Positions 45,375-57,300 of a DNA stretch of 64,000 bases are shown in pieces. Position numbers and translations under genes: made by a program. The notes below the pieces were generated by a model, which searched no databases, was not told the origin of the DNA, and worked only from the letters and a program-made list of their open reading frames with translations. The stretch's first letter is position 1. Every line of letters begins with the position of its first letter. Source of the stretch: Hortaea werneckii (Eukaryota; Ascomycota; Dothideomycetes; Mycosphaerellales; Teratosphaeriaceae); contig JBAOKB010000035.1 in the NCBI GenBank assembly GCA_037044905.1, forward strand, positions 1-64,000, in the 5' to 3' direction.

Positions 45375-47022
45375 ATGTCTGCTATCGTTAGAAACGCGGC
45401 GCAGGCATGGGACGATATCACCACTGCTGCTGGGAAGGGCAGTGAATCACTTTTCAACGCGAGAGGTCCCAGCGAGAATGGTCAGTACATCACTTAACAT
45501 CATTATTACACTGTAAGAAATAAACGATTCTTATGAGACATCCATGGATGGCTCCTGCCATTGAGTCTATCGTATACATCTGAAACGCCTGTCGCAGTCT
45601 CTATTGTGTAGGCCCACCTCTGACCATGCCCTATAGAAAAGAAATCAAAACCGCACCGTGACTTCAGAGAAGCCCATCATGGCCACAAACCACATGCCGG
45701 CCTCGACCCATCACGAGCTTCGACAGGCGTGGTCTGGACGACCGAACGCGCATACGAACACGGCTTCCTCGAAAACCCCAAAGAATGGGCAAACCTTGGC
45801 CAAGGTGCCCCCGAAGTCGAAGATGGTATTTAGCAAACCCTCTATCAGCCATGACTTTGCCTCCTCACATACTAACATCTCTACAGACATCGAAGGCTGC
45901 TTCGAACGACCACACTCAATCAATGTATCGATGACCGGACGCGAGTACGGCCCTACAGCCGGCATCAAGCCCCTACGCCAAAAGGTCGCCGATCTCTACA
46001 ACGCCCACCACCGCCAAGGCAAAGAAAGCCAGTACACCTGGGAGAACGTGTGCATCGTGCCAGGCGGGCGCGCAGGACTAATCCGCATCGCCGCCGTGCT
46101 GGGCAACGCCTACCTCGGCTTCTTCATCCCGGACTATACCGCCTACAACGAGATGCTCAGCCTGTTTAGGAACTTCGCTGCGGTGCCTATCCCGCTCAAC
46201 CGCGAGGACCAGTACCACATCAACCCGGACAAGATCTCCGAAGAAATCCGTCGCGGCACGTCGGTCATCCTGACCAGCAATCCCCGCAACCCGACGGGCA
46301 AAATGGTCGCCAACCCTGAGCTCGCCCGGATCCAGGACCTCTGTCGTGATCGTGCGACGTTGGTCATGGACGAATTCTACAGCGGGTACAATTACACCAC
46401 TTCCTGCGACGGCCAAGTCATCAGCGCAGCGGACAACGTCAAGAATGTCGACGAGGACGACGTCCTCATTATCGACGGACTGACGAAACGATTCCGGCTG
46501 CCCGGATGGCGCGTCGCGTGGATCCTGGGACCCAAGGCCTTCATCAAAGCCCTAGGGTCGTGTGGCTCGTACCTCGACGGCGGAACCAATGTGCCGTTCC
46601 AGGAGGCTGCGATTCCGATGCTCGAGCCGCCGAAAGTCCGCAATGAGATGCGCGCCTTACAGCGGCATTTCCGCGACAAGCGGGATTATGTGGTGGAGCG
46701 GCTGACGCGTATGGGGTTCGAGTTGCCCTATGTGCCCGACAGTACTTTTTACCTCTGGTTGGATCTCGAGCAGCTGCCGGAAGGGATCAACGACGGGTTG
46801 AATTTCTTCCAGGCGTGTCTGGAGGAGAAGGTGATTGTGGTGCCGGGTATCTTTTTCGACCTGAATCCCAGCCGCAGGAGGGATTTGTTTGATAGCCCTT
46901 GCCATCACTTCGTGCGGGTTAGTTATGGCCCGCGGATGGATACGCTGAAGGCGGGATTGGATGGGTTCGAGAGGGTGCTGAAGAAGTGGAATGCTTTCCC
47001 AGATAAGCAAAAGGGGTCTTGA
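45375..47022 (+). CDS. PLP-dependent aminotransferase, class I/II
   Basis: Exons 45375-45480, 45637-45825 and 45887-47022 give 476 aa. An uninterrupted frame also starts at 45658, but it reads the wrong frame and then through an intron. The spliced frame instead gives TTERAYEHGFLENPKEWANLGQGAPEVED joined to DIEGCF (in parts), as expected for the family. The second intron (TACTAAC branch) is firm; the first (156 bp, GTCAGT to CTATAG) is less so. Fold-type I blocks: EYGPTAGIKPLR, VPGGRAGLIRIA (cofactor phosphate region), TSNPRNPTGK, VMDEFYSGYNY, the PLP-lysine segment DGLTKRFRLPGWRVAW (Lys in LTKRF) and the C-terminal Arg region FVRVSYG. The amino-acid substrate is unknown. Confidence 0.85.
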
Positions 47023-47376
47023 GAACGGCCATGTTTTGATGGCGGAGCATTACAAAGTGTGATAGTGGACGCGTGAGGAATGTTGAATCAATGGGACGGC
47101 ATCTGGATGCAGCCCACGACCCTATTACTAGCTAGACATAAACCAGCCTAAGCTTTTGGACAGATAAATGAAAGTCAACACCTTTTGATCACCTGTCGGA
47201 GAACGCCACTTGCTCTGTCCTACATTCGCTCCGACGGAGCGTTTCATCCCCAACGCCACGCTAATAATTCAGGTAAAACACGCATCGAAAATCACATCAT
47301 TCCGTAAGAAACCACCCCAACTCCTCCGTCCTCTTCTCACCAAAATTTTCTCTCCTCCATCAACCCACTAACAAGT
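47023..47376. other. Gap: convergent 3' region
   Basis: Only likely 3' untranslated sequence of two convergent genes; nothing else seen. Confidence 0.5.
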
Positions 47377-48318
47377 CTACTTCCCACCAGGCCGCTTATG
47401 CGAATAATCCTTCAAAATGCCCGCCATGTGAACGTTAGTCTTCTTGGCATTCTTCTTCTCCTTCCTGACCTTCTTTTCTTTCCTGCCCGTCCCACCTATC
47501 GGCTTCACCTCCTTGACCTGACTCGTCGGTGTGATGCCCGCCCGTTCAAGCTCCGTGCGAATATCGTTCTCGTTTGCGGGTAGCTTGAGTTTGGCCCATT
47601 GATCTTTGAGGTCCTGGTCCACGAAACCAACGTGTGGGACCGCAGCAGGGTCAGAGGGAGGGAAGCGCGAAGGTGGATGGAAGGATGGATCGTCCGCGTA
47701 GAGTAGCTTTGGGGTGTTGTCTTTCTTATTCCGTACGACAAGGACGTATCCCTGCCGCTCCAGCTCGTCGATAGCGGGGCCGCAGTCGGGCCATCCGTCC
47801 TTGAGATCTTTGACTAGTAAACCCCTTGCGCTCTCTAGACTCATGCGGACGAGGTATTCTCTGAGCTCATCCGGATTGCTGACGGGTACCATGGGTCTGT
47901 AGCGGAAAGCCTCCTTCTTAAGGGCGCCGCTCTCTGGGGCAGGGATGAATTCCGTCCGCTCGTTGCTCTGCAGTGCCCGACGCATCATATTATAGGTCTT
48001 GGTGGTCTTCTCGTTGGTCGGGATGGAGAGAAAAGAGAGGATGTCGTCCAGAGTCTTCATAGCGGGACGGCGATCACGAAGGTAGTCTTTGGCGGCGACC
48101 ACACGGGACATGAGCTCCGAGCCGACGGATTGAGATTGTGGTAAACTCGACTCCGACACTGCGGACGAGGGAGGAGCGGCGAAGCTGGCATTGCTGGAGG
48201 GTTTCGGCGTGGAGGGTTTCGGAGTTGATGATTTGGCAGAAGAAGGGATGTTGCGCTTGACAGCGTCGGCACGCTCGCGCTGCCAGTCGCGATACTGGGC
48301 GTTGAGGCCGCCGGACAT
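47377..48318 (-). CDS. TFA2: Transcription initiation factor IIE subunit beta
   Basis: Intronless, 313 aa from the ATG at 48318 (MSGGLNAQYRDWQRERADAVKR). TFIIE-beta works with TFIIE-alpha to recruit and regulate TFIIH at RNA polymerase II promoters. After a Ser/Pro-rich linker come two winged-helix modules. The first is around VAAKDYLRDRRPAMKTLDDILSFL (shown in parts), the second around LLVKDLKDGWPDCGPAIDEL and GYVLVVRNKKDNTPKLLYAD. The C-terminus is a basic helix (GRKEKKVRKEKKNAKKTN) followed by NVHMAGILKDYS, which is conserved in the family. The frame is open 87 codons upstream of the ATG but that part has no family resemblance and belongs to the leader. Confidence 0.93.
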   Translation of the reverse strand: MSGGLNAQYRDWQRERADAVKRNIPSSAKSSTPKPSTPKPSSNASFAAPPSSAVSESSLPQSQSVGSELMSRVVAAKDYLRDRRPAMKTLDDILSFLSIPTNEKTTKTYNMMRRALQSNERTEFIPAPESGALKKEAFRYRPMVPVSNPDELREYLVRMSLESARGLLVKDLKDGWPDCGPAIDELERQGYVLVVRNKKDNTPKLLYADDPSFHPPSRFPPSDPAAVPHVGFVDQDLKDQWAKLKLPANENDIRTELERAGITPTSQVKEVKPIGGTGRKEKKVRKEKKNAKKTNVHMAGILKDYSHKRPGGK

Positions 48319-48938
48319 GGTTGCGGCGGTGGGTATAATCACACGGGAGTATGTGATTAGAATGGGGTATATCGGAGTCGGAGGCGGAGGCGGAAGTAGG
48401 TGATATGAGGGTTGATGGTTATTATGCGGCCCAGAATGCTGCAACCAAGAGTTCCAGGCCGGCAGTGAGCGGGTTGGCAGCTGTCGCACAAGATGACGGG
48501 TCGTTCCACGGCTGATGTCTGGACACCGGAGCACGCAAGTGGCGAGAAAATCTGACCGGTATTCACTTTTGATTGACACGCCGCCGGTGTGGGTGTCTGG
48601 ATGAAGAGAGCGGGTGATTGTCGCTGATGATCCAAATTGAAGGCGGCTCCGTCATGTCGGGCTGGACGGTACACGGGCGGGCCGCCTCCGCAAAGCCCCA
48701 TCCCGCTTGGTGGGGCTCGATTCTGTCACGGCCATCGCAACCGCAGGCACCGACATCATCCCTCCAAGGCAAGGTTTAAGCATAGCAACAACTCGCATTA
48801 CTGTCTATACAGGCCCAAACACCAGAGGCAAAGGCTATCGTAAATAAGCTCGGTATAACAACCGTCGGCCTCTTGCTCAACTCCCGCAGCCACGCATTCT
48901 GCAACCAAGAGCAGTCCACATCCGCCACTTAGCCCATC
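48319..48938. other. Gap: divergent TFA2 / VPS60 promoter region
   Basis: About 620 bp shared upstream region of two divergent housekeeping genes. The open frames on both strands are not supported by any family feature. Confidence 0.5.
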
Positions 48939-49662
48939 ATGAATCGCCTATTCGGCGCGAAGAACAATGCACCCAAACCCACCCTCAACAGCGCTATATC
49001 CAATGTACGCATACAAAGATCCATTCGAATCTGTACCGAAGTCCAATATCTGACAGTGACTCCTTCGTGCCTTGTAGGTCGACACCCGCATAGAATCCAT
49101 CGACGTCAAACTCGCCAAACTCACCGCCGAACTATCCACCTACCAACAACGCCTGAGCCGCATGCGGGAAGGGCCCGGCAAATCCGCCCTCAAACAAAAA
49201 GCCATCAAGATCCTCCAACAGCGCAAACAGTACGAAGCCCAGAAGGACCAGCTCCAGCAGCAATCTTGGAATATGGAGCAAGCGGGCATGATGCAAGATA
49301 ACCTGAAAAACACCATGGCGACGGTCGACGCGATGAAGACGACGCAGAAGGAGCTGAAGAAGCAGTATGGGAAAGTGGACATTGACAAGATCGAGAAGAT
49401 GCAGGATGAGATGGCGGATCTCATGGAGGTGGGCAACGAGATCCAGGAGAGCATCAGTCGGAGTTATGATGTCCCTGAGGATGTGGATGAGGCTGAGTTG
49501 GATGCTGAGCTGGAGGCGTTAGGGGAGGAGGTGGATTTGGGTGGGGAGCTGGAGGGCATGGGGGAGATGCCCGGGTTCTTGCAGGAAGGCGCTTCGTCTG
49601 GTCCGCCGCAATTCATTGATGAGGCACCGGAGCAGGGGAAGACGAAGGAAGCGGCAACTTAG
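48939..49662 (+). CDS. VPS60: ESCRT-III-associated protein Vps60/CHMP5
   Basis: Exons 48939-49004 and 49078-49662 give 216 aa; the 73-bp intron is phase 0 with branch CTGAC. The N-terminus MNRLFGAKN and the following DTRIESIDVKLAKLTAEL and GPGKSALKQKAIKILQQRK are the basic first helices of a Snf7-family protein. YDVPEDVDEAELDAELEAL near the C-terminus is the Vps60-type helix that binds Vta1 (MIM5). The protein acts on endosomal membranes in multivesicular body sorting by stimulating Vps4 with Vta1. Length is typical (yeast Vps60 is of similar size). Confidence 0.94.
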
Positions 49663-50181
49663 ATGAAGGTTGTCATGGTCACTTGAGTGCTGCACGGAAG
49701 GCGAGCAATGTTTCAGAGAGAAAGATTCATTACATTTACGAGCTTCATGAGCAACGATCGATGGGCATGACGGCAACAAGACGCAAGCTCTCGACCCCAT
49801 CAGGTCAAGAAACTGAGATATGGCGTCGAACTACGTTGCAAGAAATCCACGGCTGGGTCAGAGCACCATAAACGATGCCAAGCTGCCGGTCCCCTGGATC
49901 CAAATGCAACTCCTCAGCAACAAATCTTGCGCGGCTCAAGCAAAGAATGAACAGAGCGACAGCCCGCTGTCCGCCATCTTTTGCCGGGATGAAATACTCG
50001 AGAAGCAGCGGCTGATGAGCCTTCTCTAAAAGCCCGAATGAGGGAAGTAGCAAATAGGTCTACTCCGCTCCACTAGGTTGAGCCGCAATGACGACCTTTC
50101 CGTCTTCAGAACAATTGGGCGTGCTTTGAATATTATTGAATACATTATACAAAGTCTCGGCACACTTGACCGTGCCTGCTC
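49663..50181. other. Gap: convergent 3' region
   Basis: Lies between VPS60 and COQ3. No gene seen; short open frames at 49805-50053 (minus) and 49820-50029 (plus) are mirror images of each other. Confidence 0.45.
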
Positions 50182-51240
50182 TTACTCCCTCTTCCTCATC
50201 CCGAAGAAATAATTCCCCACCCCTTCACTCCCATCCACTTCCTTCCATCCTACTCCTGGCACATAGACCACACCCTGCACTTGCCAATCGCCCGCGCTCA
50301 ACTCCGGCTGTCGTCCTACCCACTCCTTCAGCTCCCACGGCTGAATATACTGATTCCAATCATGCGTCCCTCTGGGCACCAATCGCAGGACATCCTCCGC
50401 CATGAACTTCGTCGTGAACCAGCTCATGGGGTGTCGCGCGATGGTGGACCCGATGAGCCAACCGCCTGGTTTCACGTGGGAAAGGCAGGTTGAGAGGAAT
50501 GGGGATGGGTGCTGGATATGTTCGATCACTTCGAATAAGGTCACGATATCGAATTGCGGCCGTGAGGTTGTTCCTTTGGGTCCAGGAGCAGATGTCTGGT
50601 CTGGAAATTGGACATGGTCCCCCAGATTCTCCACGGCGGAGTTGATATACTGTAATCTTTTCCCTCCTTCCTTTGATTCCCCTAAGAGGTAGGGATCTTC
50701 CCTTGCATGTTTTCTGGCTACGGCGATTACCTCCGGAGTCGGATCGACGCCTATTACTTCCGGTTCGCAGTCGGTTGACTTCCTTGCGGCGCTCTCGGCA
50801 AAGATCCCACCGCCGCACCCGACATCAAGATATCTTCGGCGGGGCTTCTTCTCTGCTGAGTCGTATTCGGATATGCTACTTCTGTCTTGCTGCTGAGTGA
50901 GACATCGATTGATAAAGTCGTGGCGGAGTGGGTTCATGAGGTGGAGGAGCCGGGAGGAGCCATGGGGATCCCACCATGAGGAGGCTAGGGCGTTGAAGTG
51001 GGAGACTTCGGTTGCGTTGACGGAGCTTGAAGTTGCCGAGGAGCCTGAGCTTGTTGAAGATCCAGTGGCGGTAGCATAGTGTCTTTGGGCGAGCGGCGAA
51101 GTCGTTGCAATGGTCTGAAGCAGCGCTGGCGTTGTGCGGGTGGGGAAGAGAGCTGGAGCGGGAGTGAGAGATTGGGAGAAGGCGGCTCGGCGGACGGCGG
51201 CCGGAAGTTGGAGAAGACGCGATGGTGTCGCAGACGCCAT
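50182..51240 (-). CDS. COQ3: Ubiquinone biosynthesis O-methyltransferase COQ3
   Basis: Intronless, 352 aa, ATG at 51240 and TAA at 50182-50184. Coq3 performs both O-methylations of the benzoquinone ring in ubiquinone synthesis in the mitochondrial matrix. The first 60 residues are Ala/Ser/Arg-rich, nearly free of acids and end near QRHYATATG, a typical mitochondrial presequence. Family blocks: HFNALASSWWDPHGSSRLLH and NPLRHDFI at the start of the catalytic domain, SAM motif I DVGCGGGIFAES and post-I EVIGVDPTPE. TLFEVIEHI, TIARHPMSWF and HDWNQYIQPWEL follow. Low-complexity inserts separate some blocks. Confidence 0.94.
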   Translation of the reverse strand: MASATPSRLLQLPAAVRRAAFSQSLTPAPALFPTRTTPALLQTIATTSPLAQRHYATATGSSTSSGSSATSSSVNATEVSHFNALASSWWDPHGSSRLLHLMNPLRHDFINRCLTQQQDRSSISEYDSAEKKPRRRYLDVGCGGGIFAESAARKSTDCEPEVIGVDPTPEVIAVARKHAREDPYLLGESKEGGKRLQYINSAVENLGDHVQFPDQTSAPGPKGTTSRPQFDIVTLFEVIEHIQHPSPFLSTCLSHVKPGGWLIGSTIARHPMSWFTTKFMAEDVLRLVPRGTHDWNQYIQPWELKEWVGRQPELSAGDWQVQGVVYVPGVGWKEVDGSEGVGNYFFGMRKRE

Positions 51241-51686
51241 AACGACGCCTTACTTCTCGAAGAAGAAGATGATATCTTAAAAGCGCCGGCCCAGTGTGAC
51301 AGAACCACCTCTAAAGCATGGATGTGGTAGACTGCTGATTGAGGTACGAAGTGAAGTTCGGATGGGCTTCGGCATATGTTCGGGGAAGCTGTCTTCCAGT
51401 TAGGAAACAGCACCTTCCACTTTCGCCTCCATCACTTGTCTCCCACCATCTACAATGCAAACCATTTCATTTGGAACGGCGTTCATCAATGACGATACGG
51501 GACTGCGCTAGGGCATGTCGGCAGTTACGAGCCTCCCAATGGATCTCGGAGCCTGGCCGATCACCTTCCAACTCAGCCGCCATCTCTGTACCATGGACAG
51601 TAGATTGAATTTCATATACCTTTTTGACTACAATAAAAGGAATCGCAGTTTGAAAGGTGACCCAGGCGGATCCAGCATATAATGCA
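51241..51686. other. Gap: promoter of COQ3 and 3' end of the DUF7708 gene
   Basis: No gene seen. The short open frame 51467-51706 (minus) overlaps the end of the next gene and has no features. Confidence 0.45.
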
Positions 51687-53642
51687 CTACTCATCGACCT
51701 CCTCAAACCGTGAAATGCCGCTTAATCCCCACGCTCGCTCAGAGAAGTCGCCCACTGCGGGTACGGTTTCTGGCATGTCCAACATCTCGCTCGGCTGCAA
51801 AACGTGGTACACGACCCTGCTAGGCGTCTCACATGTCAGCAAAACTTTCAAGGAACACCCTTGCCCGACTTCATGGCTCATGTGGTTCCTTGCAAGGCCG
51901 ACCAGGTTACTGATCAAGGCTGTAATTTCAGCTTCCCACATATCTTCATAACCGCTCAGGTCTCCGAGCACGCAAAAAATCTGCATAGGCGGTGGGATTT
52001 GCGACACTAGTCGCTCAAACGCAGACCAGAGTTGATCAAATGATAAAATTTCACAGTCTCGCAACATATCACGAAGAAATTTGGCGTCAAGATCAAGTCC
52101 CGAGTCGAGAAGCTGATAGACCATGTTTTGTAGCAAGCCGTTAGGCCCTTTGGAACCAAAAGATTGCTCATCTACGTCCTGTCCGCTGAGATGGAAAAGA
52201 CAGAGTGTTGGCGGCTGATCTCTTGTTGGAGGAGACCGATTTGCACTTCGGACTGCATCTACTAGCTTTGCTGGAATATGATCGCTCGCTTCGTTGATCA
52301 GGATCACTGCGCTGCTTTGACTGGTGACCCACTCAGCCAAGTGCGGATCAGCGACAAGATAGTGCATCCGGTCTTGCTCATGCGAGTCAACCGTCCAGAT
52401 TGATGCCAGTGTTTCTCGCAGACTGTCTTCCACTAGTGCGGCATCAACGCTCAATCCACGGCAGACAATTGACCGTATTCTGGCTCGTCTGCGTTCTTGG
52501 TCTGCTTTGCTCGTCACTCGAGGCGGCATCGGAATCTGTTCGATCAGCGGATACCGCTTATCTAAGATCAGAGAGAAGCCACTGCGCAGTGCAGATAGGA
52601 TCTGGTTGACGCCTCCCTCAATTTGGACGCTGGTTCCGACATAAGCGGTGCGCACGTCTTGCCTCAACCCCGACGTCGTTCGGTCAATCTCACTAAGCTT
52701 CTCATGAGCGCAAGCATCAGCGATCCGTCGGAACTGCTCGGACAGATTCTTCACACCGTCGAGGCTGTCGCGAAGATTCTTTGCATAGTTCTCCTGTTTC
52801 AACCCCGCCATTATGCCCTTCTTCATCGCTGAGCGAGTCAGCTCCCTAATGATCCAGTGCAAGCTTTCGAAGGCTTTGCCCATCAACTGACGACTACAAA
52901 TATGCAATCGCTCATCATCAAAGGCATCAAGTGTCTTGTCAGTGGAGAACAACAACCCCGGCAGCTCCAGCAACGCATCTCGAACCCAGTCCCGGATCTT
53001 CTGGAGTCGCCCAGCGGCGTTAAAGATGAGCTTCAGCCCGCCGCACATTACCGAGAAGTAATTACTCTGCGTCGGAAGCAGACCGGACCATTGTTGGAAG
53101 ACGGAACTGTTTTCACCAAACCAGTGGAGTTTGTTTCGAAGCGAAGACCAGAAATCTTTACGTTCTGCTTGTGTTTTGCTGAGCGCTTCGACAGCTTCAA
53201 TTACGTCGTCCCACTGATGATGTGCCGAGAGGCGTAAGTCGATATCGGCTTGGTACTTGGACTTTGCCTGGTCTTTGTAATCTTGCAAGGCCTGTCGGAA
53301 GCGTTGCTCATGAGCTTTGAGAGCTTCCTCTGCTGCGTCCTTTGCTTTGGCTGCCATCGCTTGCTGAGGCTGCCAGCCTTGCTTGATTGCATCCTGTGCT
53401 TCACATCAGGATACTAGGCATGCTGTGCTGGCGAACATATCTCTCACCTGCTTCACAAGTGCTCCGGCAGCATGTATAGCTTCACGGGTATTGGGAGGAA
53501 AGCTTGTGGTCTTCAAGAAGGAGTCGATAGCGATCTCTTTCTCCCTGTGGGCAGTGTTCGGCATGGTCGCAACAAAGTGCCGTGTCTTCGCAATGTCCAT
53601 GGAGCCCAATACGTTGTTATTGCAACCTGGCAAGCAAAGCAT
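51687..53642 (-). CDS. DUF7708 protein with degenerate STAND-like NTPase region
   Basis: Exons 53448-53642 and 51687-53393 give 633 aa; the 54-bp intron is phase 0 and joins GALVKQ to DAIKQGWQPQQAM. A charged helical N-terminus leads to a DUF7708 domain at about 140-270 (FWSSLRNKLHWFGENSSVF, QSNYFSVMCGGLKLIFNAA). DUF7708 caps many fungal NACHT/NLR-like proteins. The C-terminal half has the outline of a STAND NTPase. However, the expected P-loop place reads SSAVILINEASDH, with no GxxGxGK, and the Walker B place reads IFCVLGDLSGYED. GLLQNMVYQLLDSG resembles the helix between them. Nucleotide hydrolysis is therefore unlikely. No ankyrin, WD or TPR repeats follow. Start: ATG 53642 is first in frame; 53600 is an alternative. 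Function unknown. Confidence 0.8.
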
Positions 53643-54315
53643 GCTTTACATGTCATCTACTGGGAGTCGCTTATGGCTTCGGCTCTCTGGAACCTTCGAT
53701 TGGTCGACGTCGCTTCTTGAGGCGCAGACGCGCATCAGCCTCGGCTGATCTACCAAGCGAGAATAGGCCAATCTACATCGGTGCTTTGCTCGAGAAGCGA
53801 TGCAAATGAGGGTGTGGTACATGTAAGCATGCATGAGCACAGCTACCCTGTCAAAGGCTGAGGTGCAAGGCCTTTCATGTGATCCAGTGGAAGCAGCCTG
53901 TCTTGCCGCTCGAGAACCGATGTCTGTCCCGTCCTGCATTATTGAAATGATCGGCCGTGCAGTGACCTAGATTGCGTTGGGAGGCTATTCGCTGCCAAAG
54001 ACCTCAACGCGATGCCCGAAGCGTATGGTGATTCCTGGTGGCTCTGCCTGGAGGCTGCATAACCCAGCCTCATGCCAACATCTGACCCCGTGAGGTACCT
54101 CCGCAACCTCTCACTCGACCCCGTACTCGTTCAGCTCAGTCTGACTGTCCAGTATTGGCACCAAAGAAGCAAGCATGTGCCGTAGCGATTAGAAAGCGAC
54201 GCAGCCGCCGCGCCTGGCTCGGACTCAACAGGACACCTTGGACTATCATTCTGGCCTCATGCGGTCCAAGGTCCCGGTCGAGCTGATCAGTCCCATTTTC
54301 CCTTACGATTTTGAA
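53643..54315. other. Gap: divergent promoter of DUF7708 and AAA genes
   Basis: About 670 bp between two divergent genes. The part from 54259 could be coding if the AAA gene starts at the earlier ATG. No separate gene seen. Confidence 0.45.
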
Positions 54316-57300
54316 ATGGTGGTTGCGGCAGAAACAAAGCCAGCGGCGGACAGCCAAGTGACGCAGGCAATCATGGCAGACCACTCTGTTGCACTCCCAG
54401 CAAAAGAGTCTTGCAGTGGTGACGATAAAAGCATGTCTCAGCGAGAGGATGGTGTCGAAGTAGCCAATACCATTCTGCGTCGTCCCGGCTCGACAGAACC
54501 CCAACCATGCCAGAAAGCAAAGGATGCGGACATCGCGTTCACATACTTTGAGCATCTTAAAGTTTGCCAAAAATGCAGAGAGCATGAGATCGAGGCGTTT
54601 GGAGAACGCATCAAAGTACTGAAACAATTGGACCCCTCGTTAGTATCATCACCTACTTTGTACATGAATGATTGCTGATCAAGCGCTGGATCAAAGGTAC
54701 AACAGTGACGATGATGAGGAAAGCCCGCAGCGTCAAGCTGAGCAGAAGCGGGAGATTGTTCTCAAGAAGATACCAACTGGGAAGTATCGCCAGACCAAGA
54801 ACTGGCCTGCAGGCTCCTTGGGCGATGCTCCCGTCTTGCTTTACACTACTGATGGCTCAGAGTTTGGCATTCGACGAGTAGAGAATGAGAGCTACTCTCG
54901 CGCAGATCTGAGACCGTCACAAGACCGCGGAGATACAAGCGTTCCGGGGAGTAACGCCCCCGAAGAGATTCCATTTCGGCTTGTCTTCAACTCGGCGGAC
55001 CTCATGAAGATATTGGAGAAAGTCACCGAGGATGAGATCACAGCAGCGAATCCGGTGCATGTCAGACCGTTCAAGTATCTACTGAAGCACGAATCTAAGA
55101 TACGCAGCACGCTTGAGCGAATTGAACAAGCACTTCATAAGCACCCTGGCAATTCTCCTGTTAACGCAGTGGAAACCCCGAAAGGTCTTCAAGTAGGCGT
55201 TTCGACCACCGAGACTGAATCGACTACAGTGGAAGGAGTTCCAGTCACTGAAAGGAGTCTTAAGTTATTGCAGTGTTTGATGGGATTCGTCGACAATGAA
55301 ATGCGAGACATCCTTGCGGTCCGAAAACAGATTGCAGGGGGCACTCTGGAGGACATCAGCTTCGAGTACCTTCTACACCTTTTCAAGCCTGGCGATCTTG
55401 TGTTCGCGGACCCTCATTTGGCAGGTGAGGAAAGAAGAGCATATCGCGTGCTTTATGTGACAGGCGGCAGGTCGCTCTTCGAGACCTCAGAAGAGCGCCG
55501 GCAACGCCTAAAGAAAGGTAAAGAAGGCATTGAAGCAGAAAAAGTACCTGAGATTGGAGGCTTCGAGCTTCTGCCGGATGACATTGTGAGCCAGGGCTCA
55601 CAAGGAAGGGCTACGAAGATGACACCGCTTGTTATCGACTGTTTCTACATGGACTACGATGGCAAGAATTATGGTCCTCGGCCTCAAAGATTCATAATAC
55701 CAGAATTCGGTGGACGGAAGAAGATCGTTGATCTTGACGTGTACCCTGCACGATTCGACCCAGCTTGCGAAGCCATACGCGGCAGACTGCTCAAGCGCGG
55801 GAGGGAGTTCGTAAGTTGTGTGAATCGTCCTCACAAAGAATACCACGCCTATGTCTTGTCAGACCGAATGGCCATCCTATCTGCTGATGATGATGCGTTA
55901 TGGTCCAACATCTACGAAGATCCAAGCGTGAGATCGGAGGTAGTCCAAGTGAGTTTACCCTGGACTTAAACTCCCTACCTGAGGTCGGCTAATGTGGCTA
56001 TTAGCTGGACTGCGAGTGTCTCATTGATCAGAAGGCAACGCTGGATCGGTATACACCGTTCCCACGAGACGCCAAAGGAATCACCTCGACCAACAAGCTT
56101 GGTTTCCATTCTGGAGTTCTGTCGAAGCCTACCGATTCAAACCAAGGCGAGCTTTTTGACAAGTTAGAGAAGGACAAAGATCAGACTGACCTGTATGACG
56201 ACAGTAAATTCGACATTGATCGTCGCAACCAGTTCATAAACCAGACAACCCTTATCAGTAGCTTCCCAGAGATCACTGAAGACGAACAAATTGAACTTTT
56301 ACCACTGCGAGTGTTCGGTTATGCGCTGCAAAAGCGCAAGTGGTACGCTTTTAACGTCCTCCACCTAAGAGAGCCTCCGGCAATGAAAGAAGCAGAGCGC
56401 AGCAAGGCTTTTAATTCCTTGGTCTTGCCAGAAGAGCTCAGAAGAACCATCAGAGCACTAGTGAGCCATCAGGTCAGAGAAATCACCATGCCAAACGACA
56501 AACTCGGTGATGGCGGACATGAGGTTGGGTTTCACCGTACCCTACACAAGTTCGATCTCATCCAGGGCAAAGGCGAAGGAATCATTCTGCTCTTTCACGG
56601 AAGTCCCGGCGTCGGAAAGACGAGCACGGCTGAGAGCGTTGCAATCCAGCTTCAGCGGCCACTCTTGCCCATCACCTGCGGCGACCTCGGCCAGGAACCG
56701 TATGAAGTCGAACAAAAACTCAGCACTTTTTTCTTCCTGGGGGCCAAATGGCGATGTGTCGTTCTTCTCGATGAGGCAGACGTCTTCTTGGCACGCAGAA
56801 CGACCGGTGATCTCAAACGGAACAGTCTAGTGTCTGTGTTCTTGCGACAGCTAGAGTATTACTCCGGGTTACTCATTCTCACAACCAATCGTGTTGGAGA
56901 GTTTGATGAGGCCTTCGTCTCGCGCATCCACATGAAGCTACACTTCCCCTCCCTGGATGAGCGCAGCACGATGGAGGTCTGGGACATGAATCTTCGAAAG
57001 CTGCAAGAAAGGTCGTCCATCGAGATACGCAGTAAGGGTATCAAGAAGTTCGCCGCAGATTACTGGAAGCAGAATGAGTCCCAGTGGAACGGGAGGCAGA
57101 TCAAGAATGCTTTCCAGACGGCAGTGGCGCTTGCGTACTGGGACTGGGAACAAGAAAAACATGAAGCCCTCGCCAAAGGCAAGAAAGCAAGAGAGAAACC
57201 TGTCCTAAGAAAGACTCATTTCGAGGATGTGGCCAAGACAAGTCTGCATTTTGATAATTCCATGGATAAGCTATACGGCGCCATGGGCGTAGATGGGAAA

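Noticed and set aside
45658..45886. Aminotransferase start at ATG 45658 (MTSEKPIMATNH)
   Set aside because: The frame does not encode the family's N-terminal sequence, which appears in another frame ending at a clean donor at 45826.
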